A DNA stretch of 64,000 nt from CAXBCP01 sp047638395 (GTDB lineage: Bacteria; Pseudomonadota; Alphaproteobacteria; MPNO01; UBA830), in the NCBI GenBank assembly GCA_047638395.1, contig JBLIMV010000011.1, forward strand, positions 62,001 to 126,000. Direction: 5' to 3'. The notes beneath the pieces were generated by a model. The model was given only the letters and a program-made list of their open reading frames with translations, was not told the origin of the DNA and searched no databases. Positions 34,622 through 43,255 of the stretch are shown here, piece by piece. How positions within the stretch are numbered: the first letter of the stretch is position 1; each line of letters opens with the position of its first letter. Both the position numbers and the translations under genes were made by a program.

Positions 34622-37600
34622 ATGACCGATCCAGGATTTATCCATCTCCGCGTACATACCGCCTATTCGCTGTCCGAGGGCGCGATCAAGCTGCCGAAGC
34701 TGATCCAGCTGGCGACCCAGCTCAAAATGCCCGCCGTTGCCGTGACAGACACGAATAATCTGTTTGGCGCGCTCGAATTTTCGCTGGCCGCATCGAAGGC
34801 GGGTATCCAGCCGATTATTGGCTGCCAGTTCGATATAGCCCGCGAGGGCGAAGCGAAGCGCCAGGGTGGCAACAATGCAAACGCGCGGCGGCATGACCGG
34901 CTTGTAGTGCTGGCGCAGAACCAGACGGGCTATGCAAACCTGATGGAATTGTCCTCGGACGCGTTTCTGACCACCGAGCACGGCGATACGCATACGACGC
35001 TGGAGAAACTCGAAGAACGCTCCGATGGCCTGATCTGTCTGTCGGGCGGGCCGGACGGTCCGCTGGGGCGTCTGATCGCCGATGGACAGGTCCCGGCCGC
35101 CGAAGCCATGTGCGATCGGCTGAACGCTGTTTTCGCGGGGCGGTTTTATATAGAGCTGCAGCGCCATGGCCTCGCGTCAGAGCGCCAGATCGAGCCGGGC
35201 CTGCTGAAGCTCGCCTATGACCGCGATATTCCGCTGGTCGCCACCAATGACGCGTATTTCGCGACCCAGGACATGTACGAGGCGCATGACGCATTGCTGT
35301 GCATCGCCGACGGACGCTACGTGTCCGAGTCCGAGCGCCGCCGCCTGACCGATCAGCATCATTTCCGCTCGGCGACAGAGATGCGCGAATTGTTCGCCGA
35401 TCTGCCAGAAGCGATCGACAACACGGTGGTTGTTGCGCGGCGCTGTGCCTTCATGCCGACGGAACACGCACCGATCCTGCCGCCGTTCGAGGTGGAGGGT
35501 GTTTCGAACGAGGAAGAAGCGCTGAAGCTGATGGCCGAGGAGGGGCTGGAGGGGCGGCTGGATGCGCAGGTCTATACCGACGACATGGATGCCGCTGCGC
35601 GCGAGGGAGTGGCAACACCCTATCGCGAGCGGCTGGCGTTCGAGCTCAACGTCATCATCGAAATGGGTTTCCCCGGCTACTTCCTGATCGTTGCCGATTT
35701 TATCCAGTGGTCGAAGGACAAGGGTATTCCCGTCGGGCCGGGTCGTGGTTCCGGCGCGGGCTCTGTGGTGGCCTGGGCGCTGACCATCACCGATCTCGAT
35801 CCGCTCAAATTCGGATTGCTGTTTGAACGTTTCCTGAACCCGGAACGTGTGTCGATGCCTGATTTCGACATCGATTTCTGCCAGGATCGCCGCGACGAGG
35901 TGATCCGCTACGTTCAGGAAAAATACGGGGACGACAAGGTCGCCCAGATTATCACGTTCGGAAAACTGCAGGCCCGCGCGGTGCTGCGCGATGTCGGCCG
36001 GGTGCTTGGCATGCCGTATGGGCAGGTCGATAAAATTACGAAAATGGTGCCGTTCAATCCGGCCCATCCGCCGACGCTGCAGGAGGCCCTCGATGGTGAG
36101 CCGCAGATGCGCCAGTTGCGTGACAGTGACGAGACGGTCGCCCAGCTCATCGATAATGCGCTGAAGCTCGAAGGGCTGTACCGGCACGCATCGACCCATG
36201 CGGCGGGCGTGATCATCGGCGACCGGCGTCTGGCTGAACTGGTACCGCTGTACAAGGACCCGCGGTCCGACATGCCGGCGACGCAGTTCTCGATGAAATA
36301 CGCCGAAGCCGCCGGGCTGGTGAAATTCGATTTTCTCGGCCTGAAGACGCTGACCGTGCTGCAGCGCGCGATTGAGCTGATCGAGCTGCGCGAGGAAGCA
36401 CCGGATCTGCTGGACCTGCCGCTCAGCGATCCAAAAACGTTCGAGATGCTGTCGCGCGGCGAGACCGTCGGCGTGTTCCAGCTTGAAAGTTCGGGCATGC
36501 GCGATGTGCTGCGCCAGCTCAAACCCGATACATTCGAAGACATCATCGCCCTGGTCGCGCTCTATCGGCCGGGGCCGATGGACAACATTCCGCGCTACAT
36601 CGCCTGTAAGCACGGCCAGGAAGAACCGGATTACCTGCATCCCGACCTGCAGCCGATTTTGGAAGAGACCTTCGGCGTGATGATCTATCAGGAACAGGTG
36701 ATGCAGATCGCCCAGGTCCTGTCGGGTTATTCGCTCGGCGGCGCCGATCTGCTGCGTCGCGCCATGGGCAAGAAGATCGCCGCCGAAATGGAGGCGCAGC
36801 GCGAAGCTTTCGTCGACGGCGCCGGGGAACGCGGTGTCGACAAGGCGCAGGCGGGCATGATCTTCGATCAGGTCGACAAGTTCGCAGGCTATGGCTTCAA
36901 CAAAAGCCATGCGGCGGCCTATGCGCTGGTCGCTTATCAGACGGCGTACCTGAAGGCCAACTACCCGGTCGAATTCCTTGCGGCATCGATGACCCTCGAT
37001 CTCGGCAATACCGACAAGCTGAATATCTTCCGCCAGGAGCTGGACCGCCTCGATATCCCGCTGTTGTCGCCGGACATGAACAAATCGGGCGTGACCTTCA
37101 TGGTCGAGACCATCACAAATGGCACGACGACCTATGCCGTGCGCTACGCGCTTGCCGCCATCAAGAATGTCGGCCAGCAGGCGATGGCGGATGTTGTCGC
37201 GGAACGCGATGCTAACGGCTCGTTCGCCGATCTTGCCGATTTCGCCACCCGGCTGGGCTCATCCGGCGCCAATAAGCGCCAGTTTGAAAACCTGGTGAGG
37301 GCAGGGGCGTTTGACAGCCTGGATACCAATCGTAAGCGCATGTACGAGGGGTCGGAGGGCGTGATGCGCCTCGCCAATGCATCTGCGCAGGAGCGCAATA
37401 GCGGCCAGGACAGCCTGTTCGGCGGTGCGGTGGAGGAAGACGATAACGCGCGGCTCCGCCTGCCCGATACGCTCGACTGGCCGATAATGGACCGCCTGAC
37501 CCATGAATTTGAAGCCGTGGGCTCCTATCTGTCGGCCCATCCGCTCGATGCCTATGCCGGCCAGTTGCGTAAGTTACGGATCGTGCCTGCGGCCGATATC

Positions 37601-38104
37601 AGCGCGCGCATGGCGGGGACATCACCGAACGTTGCCGGTGTGGTCATCAGCAAGCAGGAACGCACGTCCGCCAAGGGCAACCGCTTTGCCTTCGTGCAGA
37701 TGTCGGACGGCTCCGGCGTGTTTGAAATCGTCGTGTTCTCCGAAACGCTGGCACAATCCCGCGACCTGCTCGAAGGCGGCCAGCGCGTGATCGTCACCGT
37801 CGAGGTCCGCGCCGATGACGGCGATGCGGCACGCATGTCCGCCAGCCTGATCCGCCCGCTCGACGAGGTGCTTGCAAGTGCCTCGACCGAGCTGAAGATC
37901 GTCATTGCCGATCCGATCGCTATCGACGGCGTAAAACAGGCGCTCGAGGCCGGCGAGGTGGGCAAATGCAAGGTCGCCCTGATCCTGGATGTCGGCGATC
38001 ACCAGGAAGTGGAAATCAAACTGCCACGAAAGATCGCCCTGACGGGGAATTTCCGGGCGGCGGTGGCGCATCTGCCGGGCGTGGTCACGGTGTTGGATCC
38101 GTAA
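34622..38104 (+). CDS. dnaE: DNA polymerase III alpha subunit
   Basis: This 1160-residue replicative polymerase has a PHP domain at the N terminus (HLRVHTAYSLSEGA and VAVTDTNNLFGALEF). The palm carries the catalytic PDFDIDF at residues 413-419 and the PGRGSGAGSVVAWAL loop. It continues with the fingers region (RPGPMDNIPRYI, YQEQVMQIAQVLSGYSLGGAD), the helix-hairpin-helix part and the OB domain (VAGVVISKQERTSAKGNR). Length is standard. It starts 37 bases after lolD. Its 3' end has a diverged partial copy 1.2 kb downstream. Confidence 0.97.
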   Translation: MTDPGFIHLRVHTAYSLSEGAIKLPKLIQLATQLKMPAVAVTDTNNLFGALEFSLAASKAGIQPIIGCQFDIAREGEAKRQGGNNANARRHDRLVVLAQNQTGYANLMELSSDAFLTTEHGDTHTTLEKLEERSDGLICLSGGPDGPLGRLIADGQVPAAEAMCDRLNAVFAGRFYIELQRHGLASERQIEPGLLKLAYDRDIPLVATNDAYFATQDMYEAHDALLCIADGRYVSESERRRLTDQHHFRSATEMRELFADLPEAIDNTVVVARRCAFMPTEHAPILPPFEVEGVSNEEEALKLMAEEGLEGRLDAQVYTDDMDAAAREGVATPYRERLAFELNVIIEMGFPGYFLIVADFIQWSKDKGIPVGPGRGSGAGSVVAWALTITDLDPLKFGLLFERFLNPERVSMPDFDIDFCQDRRDEVIRYVQEKYGDDKVAQIITFGKLQARAVLRDVGRVLGMPYGQVDKITKMVPFNPAHPPTLQEALDGEPQMRQLRDSDETVAQLIDNALKLEGLYRHASTHAAGVIIGDRRLAELVPLYKDPRSDMPATQFSMKYAEAAGLVKFDFLGLKTLTVLQRAIELIELREEAPDLLDLPLSDPKTFEMLSRGETVGVFQLESSGMRDVLRQLKPDTFEDIIALVALYRPGPMDNIPRYIACKHGQEEPDYLHPDLQPILEETFGVMIYQEQVMQIAQVLSGYSLGGADLLRRAMGKKIAAEMEAQREAFVDGAGERGVDKAQAGMIFDQVDKFAGYGFNKSHAAAYALVAYQTAYLKANYPVEFLAASMTLDLGNTDKLNIFRQELDRLDIPLLSPDMNKSGVTFMVETITNGTTTYAVRYALAAIKNVGQQAMADVVAERDANGSFADLADFATRLGSSGANKRQFENLVRAGAFDSLDTNRKRMYEGSEGVMRLANASAQERNSGQDSLFGGAVEEDDNARLRLPDTLDWPIMDRLTHEFEAVGSYLSAHPLDAYAGQLRKLRIVPAADISARMAGTSPNVAGVVISKQERTSAKGNRFAFVQMSDGSGVFEIVVFSETLAQSRDLLEGGQRVIVTVEVRADDGDAARMSASLIRPLDEVLASASTELKIVIADPIAIDGVKQALEAGEVGKCKVALILDVGDHQEVEIKLPRKIALTGNFRAAVAHLPGVVTVLDP

Positions 38105-38130
38105 ACATAAGTGGCCCGCCGCATATACGT

Positions 38131-38159
38131 TTGTTGCGCTACGAAACGCATCTTATAAC
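38131..38159 (+). promoter_or_regulatory. Candidate promoter after dnaE
   Basis: A -35 TTGTTG (38131-38136) and a -10 TATAAC (38154-38159) are separated by 17 bases in the AT-rich gap behind dnaE. It would drive the small membrane ORF at 38193 and perhaps the oxygenase gene after it. Confidence 0.5.
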
Positions 38160-38192
38160 TGGCTATGACATTTAATTGATATAGAGAAACCC

Positions 38193-38441
38193 TTGGATAC
38201 GTTGTTGCTGATTGTGGGCTTTTCCGGTTTTTATATATTTATTATGGGGATGTTCGATCTTCACCAAGCACAGAACAATAGGAGTAAAAAATGGTGGAGA
38301 ATTTTCTATGGATACGAGATTTTGTTTTCAAATAATTACAATGCTGAAGGTCAAAAATTCGTAGCGTCGGGGCTTTTAAAGATCGCCTCCGGCTTCGTCA
38401 TTTGCCTGTTTTGTTTTCTTTCAGACATGTTTTTCTATTGA
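38193..38441 (+). CDS. Candidate small membrane protein (82 codons), unknown
   Basis: This AT-rich reading frame is unlike the GC-rich neighbours in base use. The predicted product has two hydrophobic segments, at about residues 3-20 and 61-80, joined by a basic, polar linker (NNRSKKWWRIFYGYE), so it would be a hairpin membrane protein. The start would be TTG with only a weak GAGA-like ribosome site, but a fair promoter lies 34 bases upstream. I recognise no family. Its length equals that of the ORF at 39313, and both follow dnaE-derived 3' end sequence. It could be a real acquired gene or a chance frame in AT-rich DNA. Confidence 0.45.
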   Translation: MDTLLLIVGFSGFYIFIMGMFDLHQAQNNRSKKWWRIFYGYEILFSNNYNAEGQKFVASGLLKIASGFVICLFCFLSDMFFY

Positions 38442-38487
38442 TAGTTTGAAACGCAGGATTTCAGCGGGAACGATCAGGTGACCGAAA

Positions 38488-39091
38488 ATGCTTAATTCTC
38501 CATCCGTTTACAAAACGTACAAGAAGGTCTTCACCACTGCCGAATGCCTGAAGATTGAGGAAGCAGCCCGGCAGTACGATACTCAGTCGGGGACGGTGGC
38601 GACCAAAACATCGAATGAGGAATTCGTTGTCGATAACAGGCTGAGGAATAGTGATATTCTGTTTTTCAGCGAGCCGTGGATCGTCGAAAGGGTGCAGAAC
38701 GTCGTTTTACGCGCCAATCGCGAGGCGAAATGGAATGTCAGCGTCAGCGATCTGGAGCCGATGCAGTACGGCGAATACGCGCCTGGCGGCTATTATGACT
38801 GGCATTTCGATGCGCTGGGCTATCCGTACGATGCGAACTCAATGTATCCGGGCAAGGTCCGAAAGTTGAGCGTCAGCGTGCTGATCAACGATGCCAGGGA
38901 ATTCGAGGGCGGTGAGTTCGAGGTGAATGCCGGTTTTCAGGAAACCCCGCTCGCCTCCAACGTCGTAAACATCCAGAAACCAGGCCGACATGGTGGTCTT
39001 TCCCAGCCTGCTCCTCCACCGGGTGCGTCCGGTGACGAAGGGCCTGAGAAAAAGTCTCGTATGCTGGATCCTGGGCCCGCCATTTTTCTAG
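38488..39091 (+). pseudogene. 2OG-Fe(II) oxygenase, prolyl-hydroxylase-like, frameshifted
   Basis: The reading frame from the ATG encodes a 2-oxoglutarate/iron oxygenase core, with the iron ligands H106 and D108 in DWHFDALG and the strand VRKLSVSVLINDAREFEGGEF. Near 38983-38987 (GGCCGAC) the frame is lost and the tail becomes proline-rich nonsense to 39096. In the next frame the expected end resumes: DMVVFPSLLLHRVRPVTKG, then LRKSLVCWILGPPF and a stop at 39091. This supplies the distal iron histidine and the 2-oxoglutarate arginine. One extra base thus separates the two halves. It may be a true pseudogene, a programmed shift or a sequencing error. Confidence 0.8.
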
Positions 39092-39131
39092 GCTAGGGAT
39101 TCCTCATCGCATCGGTGAGGGACGGTTGGCA

Positions 39132-39280
39132 TCATTGCCGATCCCATAGACATTGACGGGGTAAAAGAGGCGCTGGAGACTGGCGAGGTAGGCAAAGGTG
39201 AAGGCGCAAAACCGTCTATGCTTCATCCGTTCTCATTGACCGGGTGGCAACGGCCGGTGACGAGGAACAGGTTCTCTAGA
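39132..39280 (+). pseudogene. Diverged fragment of a dnaE 3' end
   Basis: Bases 39132-39196 align without gaps to dnaE 37902-37966. I count 54 of 65 bases identical, and 18 of 21 encoded residues match (IADPIDIDGVKEALETGEVGK against the intact gene). Most differences are in third codon positions, so the copy diverged while still coding. Weak likeness to the dnaE tail (VLIDRVATAGDEEQVL in another frame) continues to a stop near 39280. It is not expressed as anything recognisable. Confidence 0.75.
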
Positions 39281-39312
39281 ATTTAAAAGAAGCGACCTTA
39301 AAAAGTAACCTA

Positions 39313-39561
39313 ATGCAATATTATCACGAATACCTTTTCTTGTTTTCTTGGCTTGTTTTCATGGTGAATGTATTCGTGTTCAGAAAATATTTTGGTACGA
39401 GGCATAGAATTGATCTGATTCGATTTTTGAAAATTGTATTTATTGAGCAAAAAAATAAAACAGAGAAATATATTTGTTGGTCTGTTCGAGTTTTTTTTAT
39501 TTTATTGATATCTGCAATTTTAACTTATCACCTCGAGTCGGGGGGGTTAAGTGTTGGATAA
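39313..39561 (+). CDS. Candidate small membrane protein 2 (82 codons), unknown
   Basis: This very AT-rich frame starts at ATG. The product has an N-terminal hydrophobic segment (residues 7-23), a basic linker (FRKYFGTRHRIDLIRFLK, then EQKNKTEK) and a second hydrophobic segment (residues 54-74). The architecture and length match the ORF at 38193, although residues are not clearly alike. No convincing ribosome site is seen. It lies just behind the dnaE fragment, as the other lies behind dnaE itself. Function is unknown, and it may not be expressed. Confidence 0.4.
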   Translation: MQYYHEYLFLFSWLVFMVNVFVFRKYFGTRHRIDLIRFLKIVFIEQKNKTEKYICWSVRVFFILLISAILTYHLESGGLSVG

Positions 39562-40065
39562 TAAAACCCGTCCTTTCATGCCATATATTTACGGCGCCGT
39601 GGGGGTACTGCTGAGTAGGGGCTGGTTCCCGACGAATTAGCTAAAAAACAGTGCCAGTTTTTTCTGTTTTGTTCCTTTTTGTGGTAGGCTACTGGGTTCG
39701 ATGAACAGAGGTGGACGTGAAATGCAGGTGATGGAAGCATTCCACATAGGGAACAGAATTCTCGTTCGGCCGGCATATGCCGATTAAACGCCCACTTTAA
39801 CCCACCAGACGGGTGCCGACCCTTTGGGTGCATGGGGTTGTTTTGCGTGTTTTGATTTTTGCCCCGCGGAGATCAAGAAACCCCTTGCGGGAACAGCGGT
39901 TTAGGCCTATCAACCGCTTCGTAAATCCACACGCGGGGCTACGGACGGCGGCGTCATAGGCTGATCGTTCGATCCGGTGTCAGGCCGACCGGGTTCGGAA
40001 TTCCTCCAAACCCTTGAAATACCTGACCATTCCCGCGGAGGTCTAACCGGAAAAGGACACTGAAA
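39562..40065 (+). other. Intergenic region ahead of rpsB, no protein gene seen
   Basis: This 504-base stretch has no convincing gene. The first 100 bases are AT-rich and include an A/T hairpin with a T run (AAAAAAC at 39643-39649, GTTTTTT at 39657-39663). The second half is GC-rich and strongly structured, and ends with an AAAAGGA ribosome site for rpsB (40051-40057). A 28-codon frame at 39701-39787 has no support beyond being open. No tRNA is seen. Confidence 0.6.
39861..40027 (+). ncRNA. Candidate structured rpsB 5' leader
   Basis: The 8-base pair GCCCCGCG (39861-39868) with CGCGGGGC (39932-39939) closes a domain. It contains a short CCC-TTGC-GGG hairpin (39882-39891) and a perfect 7-base stem, AGCGGTT (39895-39901) with AACCGCT (39912-39918), which together make a three-way junction of 79 bases. 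Further on GTCAGG (39979-39984) can pair with CCTGAC (40022-40027) around another small hairpin. Ribosomal protein genes often have autoregulatory leaders, and S2 feedback is plausible. No match to a named riboswitch was seen. Confidence 0.45.
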
Positions 40066-40950
40066 ATGGCTATGCCAGAATTCTCGATGCGTCAGCTTTT
40101 AGAGGCCGGCGTTCACTTTGGACACAATACCCGCCGCTGGAACCCCAAGATGGAGCAATACATCTTTGGCGTTCGCAATAAAGTTCACATTCTCGACCTT
40201 CAGCAGACCGTACCGATGCTTAGTGCGGCACTGGCGGCTGTACGCGAAGTAACCGCGCGCGGCGGACGTGTGCTGTTCGTCGGTACCAAGCGCCAGGCGA
40301 GTGAGATTGTCGCGGAATCGGCCGGTCGTTGCGGCCAGTATTACGTCAACCATCGTTGGCTCGGCGGCATGCTGACCAACTGGAAGACCATCACGCAGTC
40401 GATCAAACGCCTGCACGAGCTGGACGAAATGCTCGGTTCGGCGGAAATCGCCGAAGGCCTGACCAAAAAGGAACAGCTGAACCTGACACGCGAACGCGAC
40501 AAGCTCGAGCGTTCACTCGGCGGTATCAAGGACATGGGCGGCCTGCCGGACATGCTGTTCATCATCGACACCAACAAGGAAGAACTCGCGGTGGCGGAAG
40601 CCAAGACGCTGAATATTCCGGTGATCGCGGTGATCGACAGCAATTCCAGCCCGCACGGGGTGACGTTCCCCATTCCGGGTAATGACGATGCCATCCGCTC
40701 GATCGCTCTGTATTGCGATCTGCTGTCTGCTGCCGTGCTTGACGGCCTGCAGCAGGAAGCCATCACGTCGGGTGAAGACCTTGGCGCTGCGGAAGTGGCA
40801 CCGGTCGAGGCGCTTCCGGCTGCGACGCCGGCTGCTGCTGAGCCAGTGGCAGCTGCCGCTGTTGAAGCGGCGCCTGTTGTCGAGGCAGCTCCGGCTGCCG
40901 AAGCGGCACCGGCAGAAGCAGCACCTGCGGAAGAGAAACCCGCAACCTGA
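40066..40950 (+). CDS. rpsB: 30S ribosomal protein S2
   Basis: This 294-residue ribosomal protein is part of the small subunit. Diagnostic sequence runs from MRQLLEAGVHFGHNTRRWNPKM through NHRWLGGMLTNWKTI to FPIPGNDDAIRSIALYCDLLS. After about residue 240 the E. coli-like core ends and an alanine/proline/glutamate-rich tail of roughly 50 residues follows (repeats of the AAPAEA kind). Such tails are common in alphaproteobacterial S2. It begins a block that continues with tsf, pyrH, frr, uppS, cdsA, dxr and rseP. Confidence 0.98.
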   Translation: MAMPEFSMRQLLEAGVHFGHNTRRWNPKMEQYIFGVRNKVHILDLQQTVPMLSAALAAVREVTARGGRVLFVGTKRQASEIVAESAGRCGQYYVNHRWLGGMLTNWKTITQSIKRLHELDEMLGSAEIAEGLTKKEQLNLTRERDKLERSLGGIKDMGGLPDMLFIIDTNKEELAVAEAKTLNIPVIAVIDSNSSPHGVTFPIPGNDDAIRSIALYCDLLSAAVLDGLQQEAITSGEDLGAAEVAPVEALPAATPAAAEPVAAAAVEAAPVVEAAPAAEAAPAEAAPAEEKPAT

Positions 40951-40955
40951 TAAGA

Positions 40956-40989
40956 AGTCTGATTATTATCAGGCTGTTATAGACTTTTA
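40956..40989 (+). terminator. Weak hairpin between rpsB and tsf
   Basis: The inner stem CTGAT-TATT-ATCAG (40959-40972) lies within an outer AGTCT/AGACT pair (40956-40960, 40981-40985) that is followed by a short T-rich run. The outer and inner stems share bases, so only one forms fully. It may partially attenuate transcription between rpsB and tsf. Confidence 0.4.
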
Positions 40990-41004
40990 TTGAGAAGGTA
41001 AGTT

Positions 41005-41928
41005 ATGGCTGATATTACAGCTGCGCTGGTCAAGGAACTGCGCGAATCCTCCGGCGCCGGCATGATGGATTGCAAAAAGGCGTTGACCGAAACCGGCGGC
41101 AACATGGACGAAGCCGTCGATTGGCTCCGTAAGAAGGGTCTTGCGGCCGCGGCCAAGAAATCCGGCCGTGTTGCGGCGGAGGGACTCGTTTCCGTCGCCA
41201 CAGACGGATCCAAGGGTGCGGTTATCGAACTTAATTCCGAAACCGACTTTGTTGCGCGGAACCCGGAATTCCAGGCATTCGTCGCCAGTATCTGCCAGGT
41301 CGCGCTGTCCCAGGACGGCGATTTCGACAAGGCGTCTGCAACCGTCATGGATGGCGGCAAGTCCGTCACCGATACAGTGACCGAAATGGTCGGTACGATT
41401 GGCGAGAACCTGTCGTTCCGCCGGTCTGTCGGGATCACCGTCAGTGAAGGCGTTGTTGCGAGCTATGTCCACGGCGCGGTCGCCCCGAACCAAGGTAAAA
41501 TCGGCGTTATCATCGGCCTGGAATCAGCCGGCGATGCGGGCAAACTGGCCGAATTCGGCAAACAGCTTGCCATGCATGTCGCCGCGGCCAATCCGTTGTG
41601 GGTGTCGCAGGACGAAGTCGACACCGAGGCGGTTGATCGTGAACGTGAAGTTCTGGCGGATCAGGCACGTGAATCCGGCAAGCCGGAAGAGATTGTGCAG
41701 AAGATGGTCGATGGCCGTCTGCGCAAGTACTATGAAGAAGTCTGTCTGTTGGATCAGACATTCGTGATTGACGGCGAAACCAAGATCTCGAAAGCGGTTG
41801 AGGCTGCTGCGGGTGATGTCGGTGCGCCGGTCAAGATCGTCGGCTTTGCCCGTGTCCAGCTCGGTGAAGGCATCGAGAAGGAAGAATCGGACTTCGCCGC
41901 GGAGGTCGCCGCGACGGCGGGCGGCTGA
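41005..41928 (+). CDS. tsf: Elongation factor Ts
   Basis: This 307-residue factor recycles EF-Tu by exchanging GDP for GTP. The N-terminal UBA-like domain (ITAALVKELRESSGAGMMDCKKAL) and the core motif TDFVARN at residues 80-86, which contacts EF-Tu, are conserved. The C-terminal module is of the longer type. It follows rpsB after 54 bases and precedes pyrH by 14 bases, in the standard bacterial order. Confidence 0.98.
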   Translation: MADITAALVKELRESSGAGMMDCKKALTETGGNMDEAVDWLRKKGLAAAAKKSGRVAAEGLVSVATDGSKGAVIELNSETDFVARNPEFQAFVASICQVALSQDGDFDKASATVMDGGKSVTDTVTEMVGTIGENLSFRRSVGITVSEGVVASYVHGAVAPNQGKIGVIIGLESAGDAGKLAEFGKQLAMHVAAANPLWVSQDEVDTEAVDREREVLADQARESGKPEEIVQKMVDGRLRKYYEEVCLLDQTFVIDGETKISKAVEAAAGDVGAPVKIVGFARVQLGEGIEKEESDFAAEVAATAGG

Positions 41929-41942
41929 GCAGGGGAAAGCCG

Positions 41943-42674
41943 ATGCCGGATAGCGCTCAACTTCGCTTCAAACGTGTCCTTCTGAAGGTTTCGGGAGAGG
42001 CATTGATGGGGGAGGGCGCGTATGGCATCGATCCCGAGACCGCGAACCGAATTGCCAATGAAATCAAATCTGTAACCGACCTTGGGGCCGAAGTATGCCT
42101 CGTGATCGGCGGCGGAAATATCTTCCGCGGAATTTCCGGCGCAGCCGCCGGGCTTGAGCGCGGCACCGCAGATTACATGGGCATGTTGGCGACCGTGATG
42201 AACGCGCTTGCGATGCAGGGCGCGCTCGAGGATATCGGTGTGCCGACGCGGGTACAGTCGGCGATCCCGATGTCCACCATCTGTGAGCCGTTTATCCGAC
42301 GCCGGGCAATCCGGCATATGGAGAAGGGCCGTGTCGTGATCTTTGCGGCAGGTACCGGTAACCCTTATTTTACGACCGATACGGCGGCGGCATTGCGCGC
42401 GACCGAGATGAATTGCGACGCGATCTTCAAGGGCACGCAGGTGGATGGCGTCTATTCGGCCGACCCGCACAAGGTCGCGGATGCTGAACGGTATGACACG
42501 CTGACCTACCTGGATGTGCTGGCGCGCGACCTGCGGGTGATGGATGCGTCGGCAATCTCGCTGGCACGTGAAAATAACATACCGATTCTGGTCTTTTCGA
42601 TACACAATCCCAACGCTTTTGCCGCTGTGGTGCAGGGTGAAGGCACCTTCACGATAATCAGTGACGAAGGTTGA
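41943..42674 (+). CDS. pyrH: Uridylate kinase
   Basis: This 243-residue UMP kinase of the amino-acid kinase fold makes UDP for pyrimidine nucleotide supply. Family motifs are RVLLKVSGEALMGEG near the start, VIGGGNIFRG, and GTGNPYFTTDTAAALRA, where substrate binds, with KVDGVYS-type sequence (QVDGVYSADPHK) further on. Length is normal. It lies in the tsf-frr interval, where it is nearly always found. Confidence 0.98.
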   Translation: MPDSAQLRFKRVLLKVSGEALMGEGAYGIDPETANRIANEIKSVTDLGAEVCLVIGGGNIFRGISGAAAGLERGTADYMGMLATVMNALAMQGALEDIGVPTRVQSAIPMSTICEPFIRRRAIRHMEKGRVVIFAAGTGNPYFTTDTAAALRATEMNCDAIFKGTQVDGVYSADPHKVADAERYDTLTYLDVLARDLRVMDASAISLARENNIPILVFSIHNPNAFAAVVQGEGTFTIISDEG

Positions 42675-42693
42675 GTGAGAAGGATTTCAGACA

Positions 42694-43251
42694 ATGGCTG
42701 ACCCCGATATTGACGACATAGAGCGCCGGATGAACGGCGCGTTCGAAGTACTGCGCGACGAATTCAGCGGTTTGCGTACCGGTCGTGCGTCACCTGCGCT
42801 GTTGGAGCCTATAACTGTCGATGCATACGGATCACCGATGCCGATGAACCAGGTCGGCACGATCAGTGCGCCGGACGGTCGAATGCTGTCCGTTCAGGTA
42901 TGGGATAATTCGCTGATCAGCTCGGTCGAGAAAGCTATTCGGGATTCCAACCTCGGCCTGAACCCGCAGACCGAGGGTAATGTCGTTCGGGTGCCGGTGC
43001 CGCAATTGTCGGAAGATCGGCGTATTGAAATGACCAAAATCGCCGGTAAATATGCGGAGCAGGCACGGATTGCGGTACGGAATGTCCGCCGGGACGGCAT
43101 CGATATGCTCAAAAAAATGGAAAAAGACGGCGACATCTCCCAGGACGAGCAGCGTGCCTGGACGGATGAAATCCAGAAGCTGACGGATAGTACGATCAAG
43201 ACGATCGATGCATCCGTTACTTCGAAGGAAGCCGAAATCCTTCAGGTATAG
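42694..43251 (+). CDS. frr: Ribosome recycling factor
   Basis: This 185-residue factor splits post-termination ribosomes together with EF-G. It is an L-shaped two-domain protein. The sequence has the conserved FSGLRTGRASPALLEPI helix and, in the C-terminal half, KIAGKYAEQARIAVRNVRRD. The product is of normal size. The start follows an AGAAGGA-like ribosome site in the 19-base gap after pyrH. Confidence 0.98.
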   Translation: MADPDIDDIERRMNGAFEVLRDEFSGLRTGRASPALLEPITVDAYGSPMPMNQVGTISAPDGRMLSVQVWDNSLISSVEKAIRDSNLGLNPQTEGNVVRVPVPQLSEDRRIEMTKIAGKYAEQARIAVRNVRRDGIDMLKKMEKDGDISQDEQRAWTDEIQKLTDSTIKTIDASVTSKEAEILQV

Positions 43252-43255
43252 TTGT

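Noticed and set aside
39701..39787. 28-codon frame in the rpsB upstream region
   Set aside because: Too short to judge, with only a poor ribosome site ahead of it; no support as a leader peptide.
39576..39833. 85-codon frame on the minus strand between dnaE and rpsB
   Set aside because: No ribosome site, no hydrophobic or domain pattern, and its composition changes along the frame. I treat it as chance.
39940..40065. tRNA-like GTTCGATCC stretch near 39967-39975
   Set aside because: No cloverleaf, acceptor stem or anticodon arm can be drawn around it.
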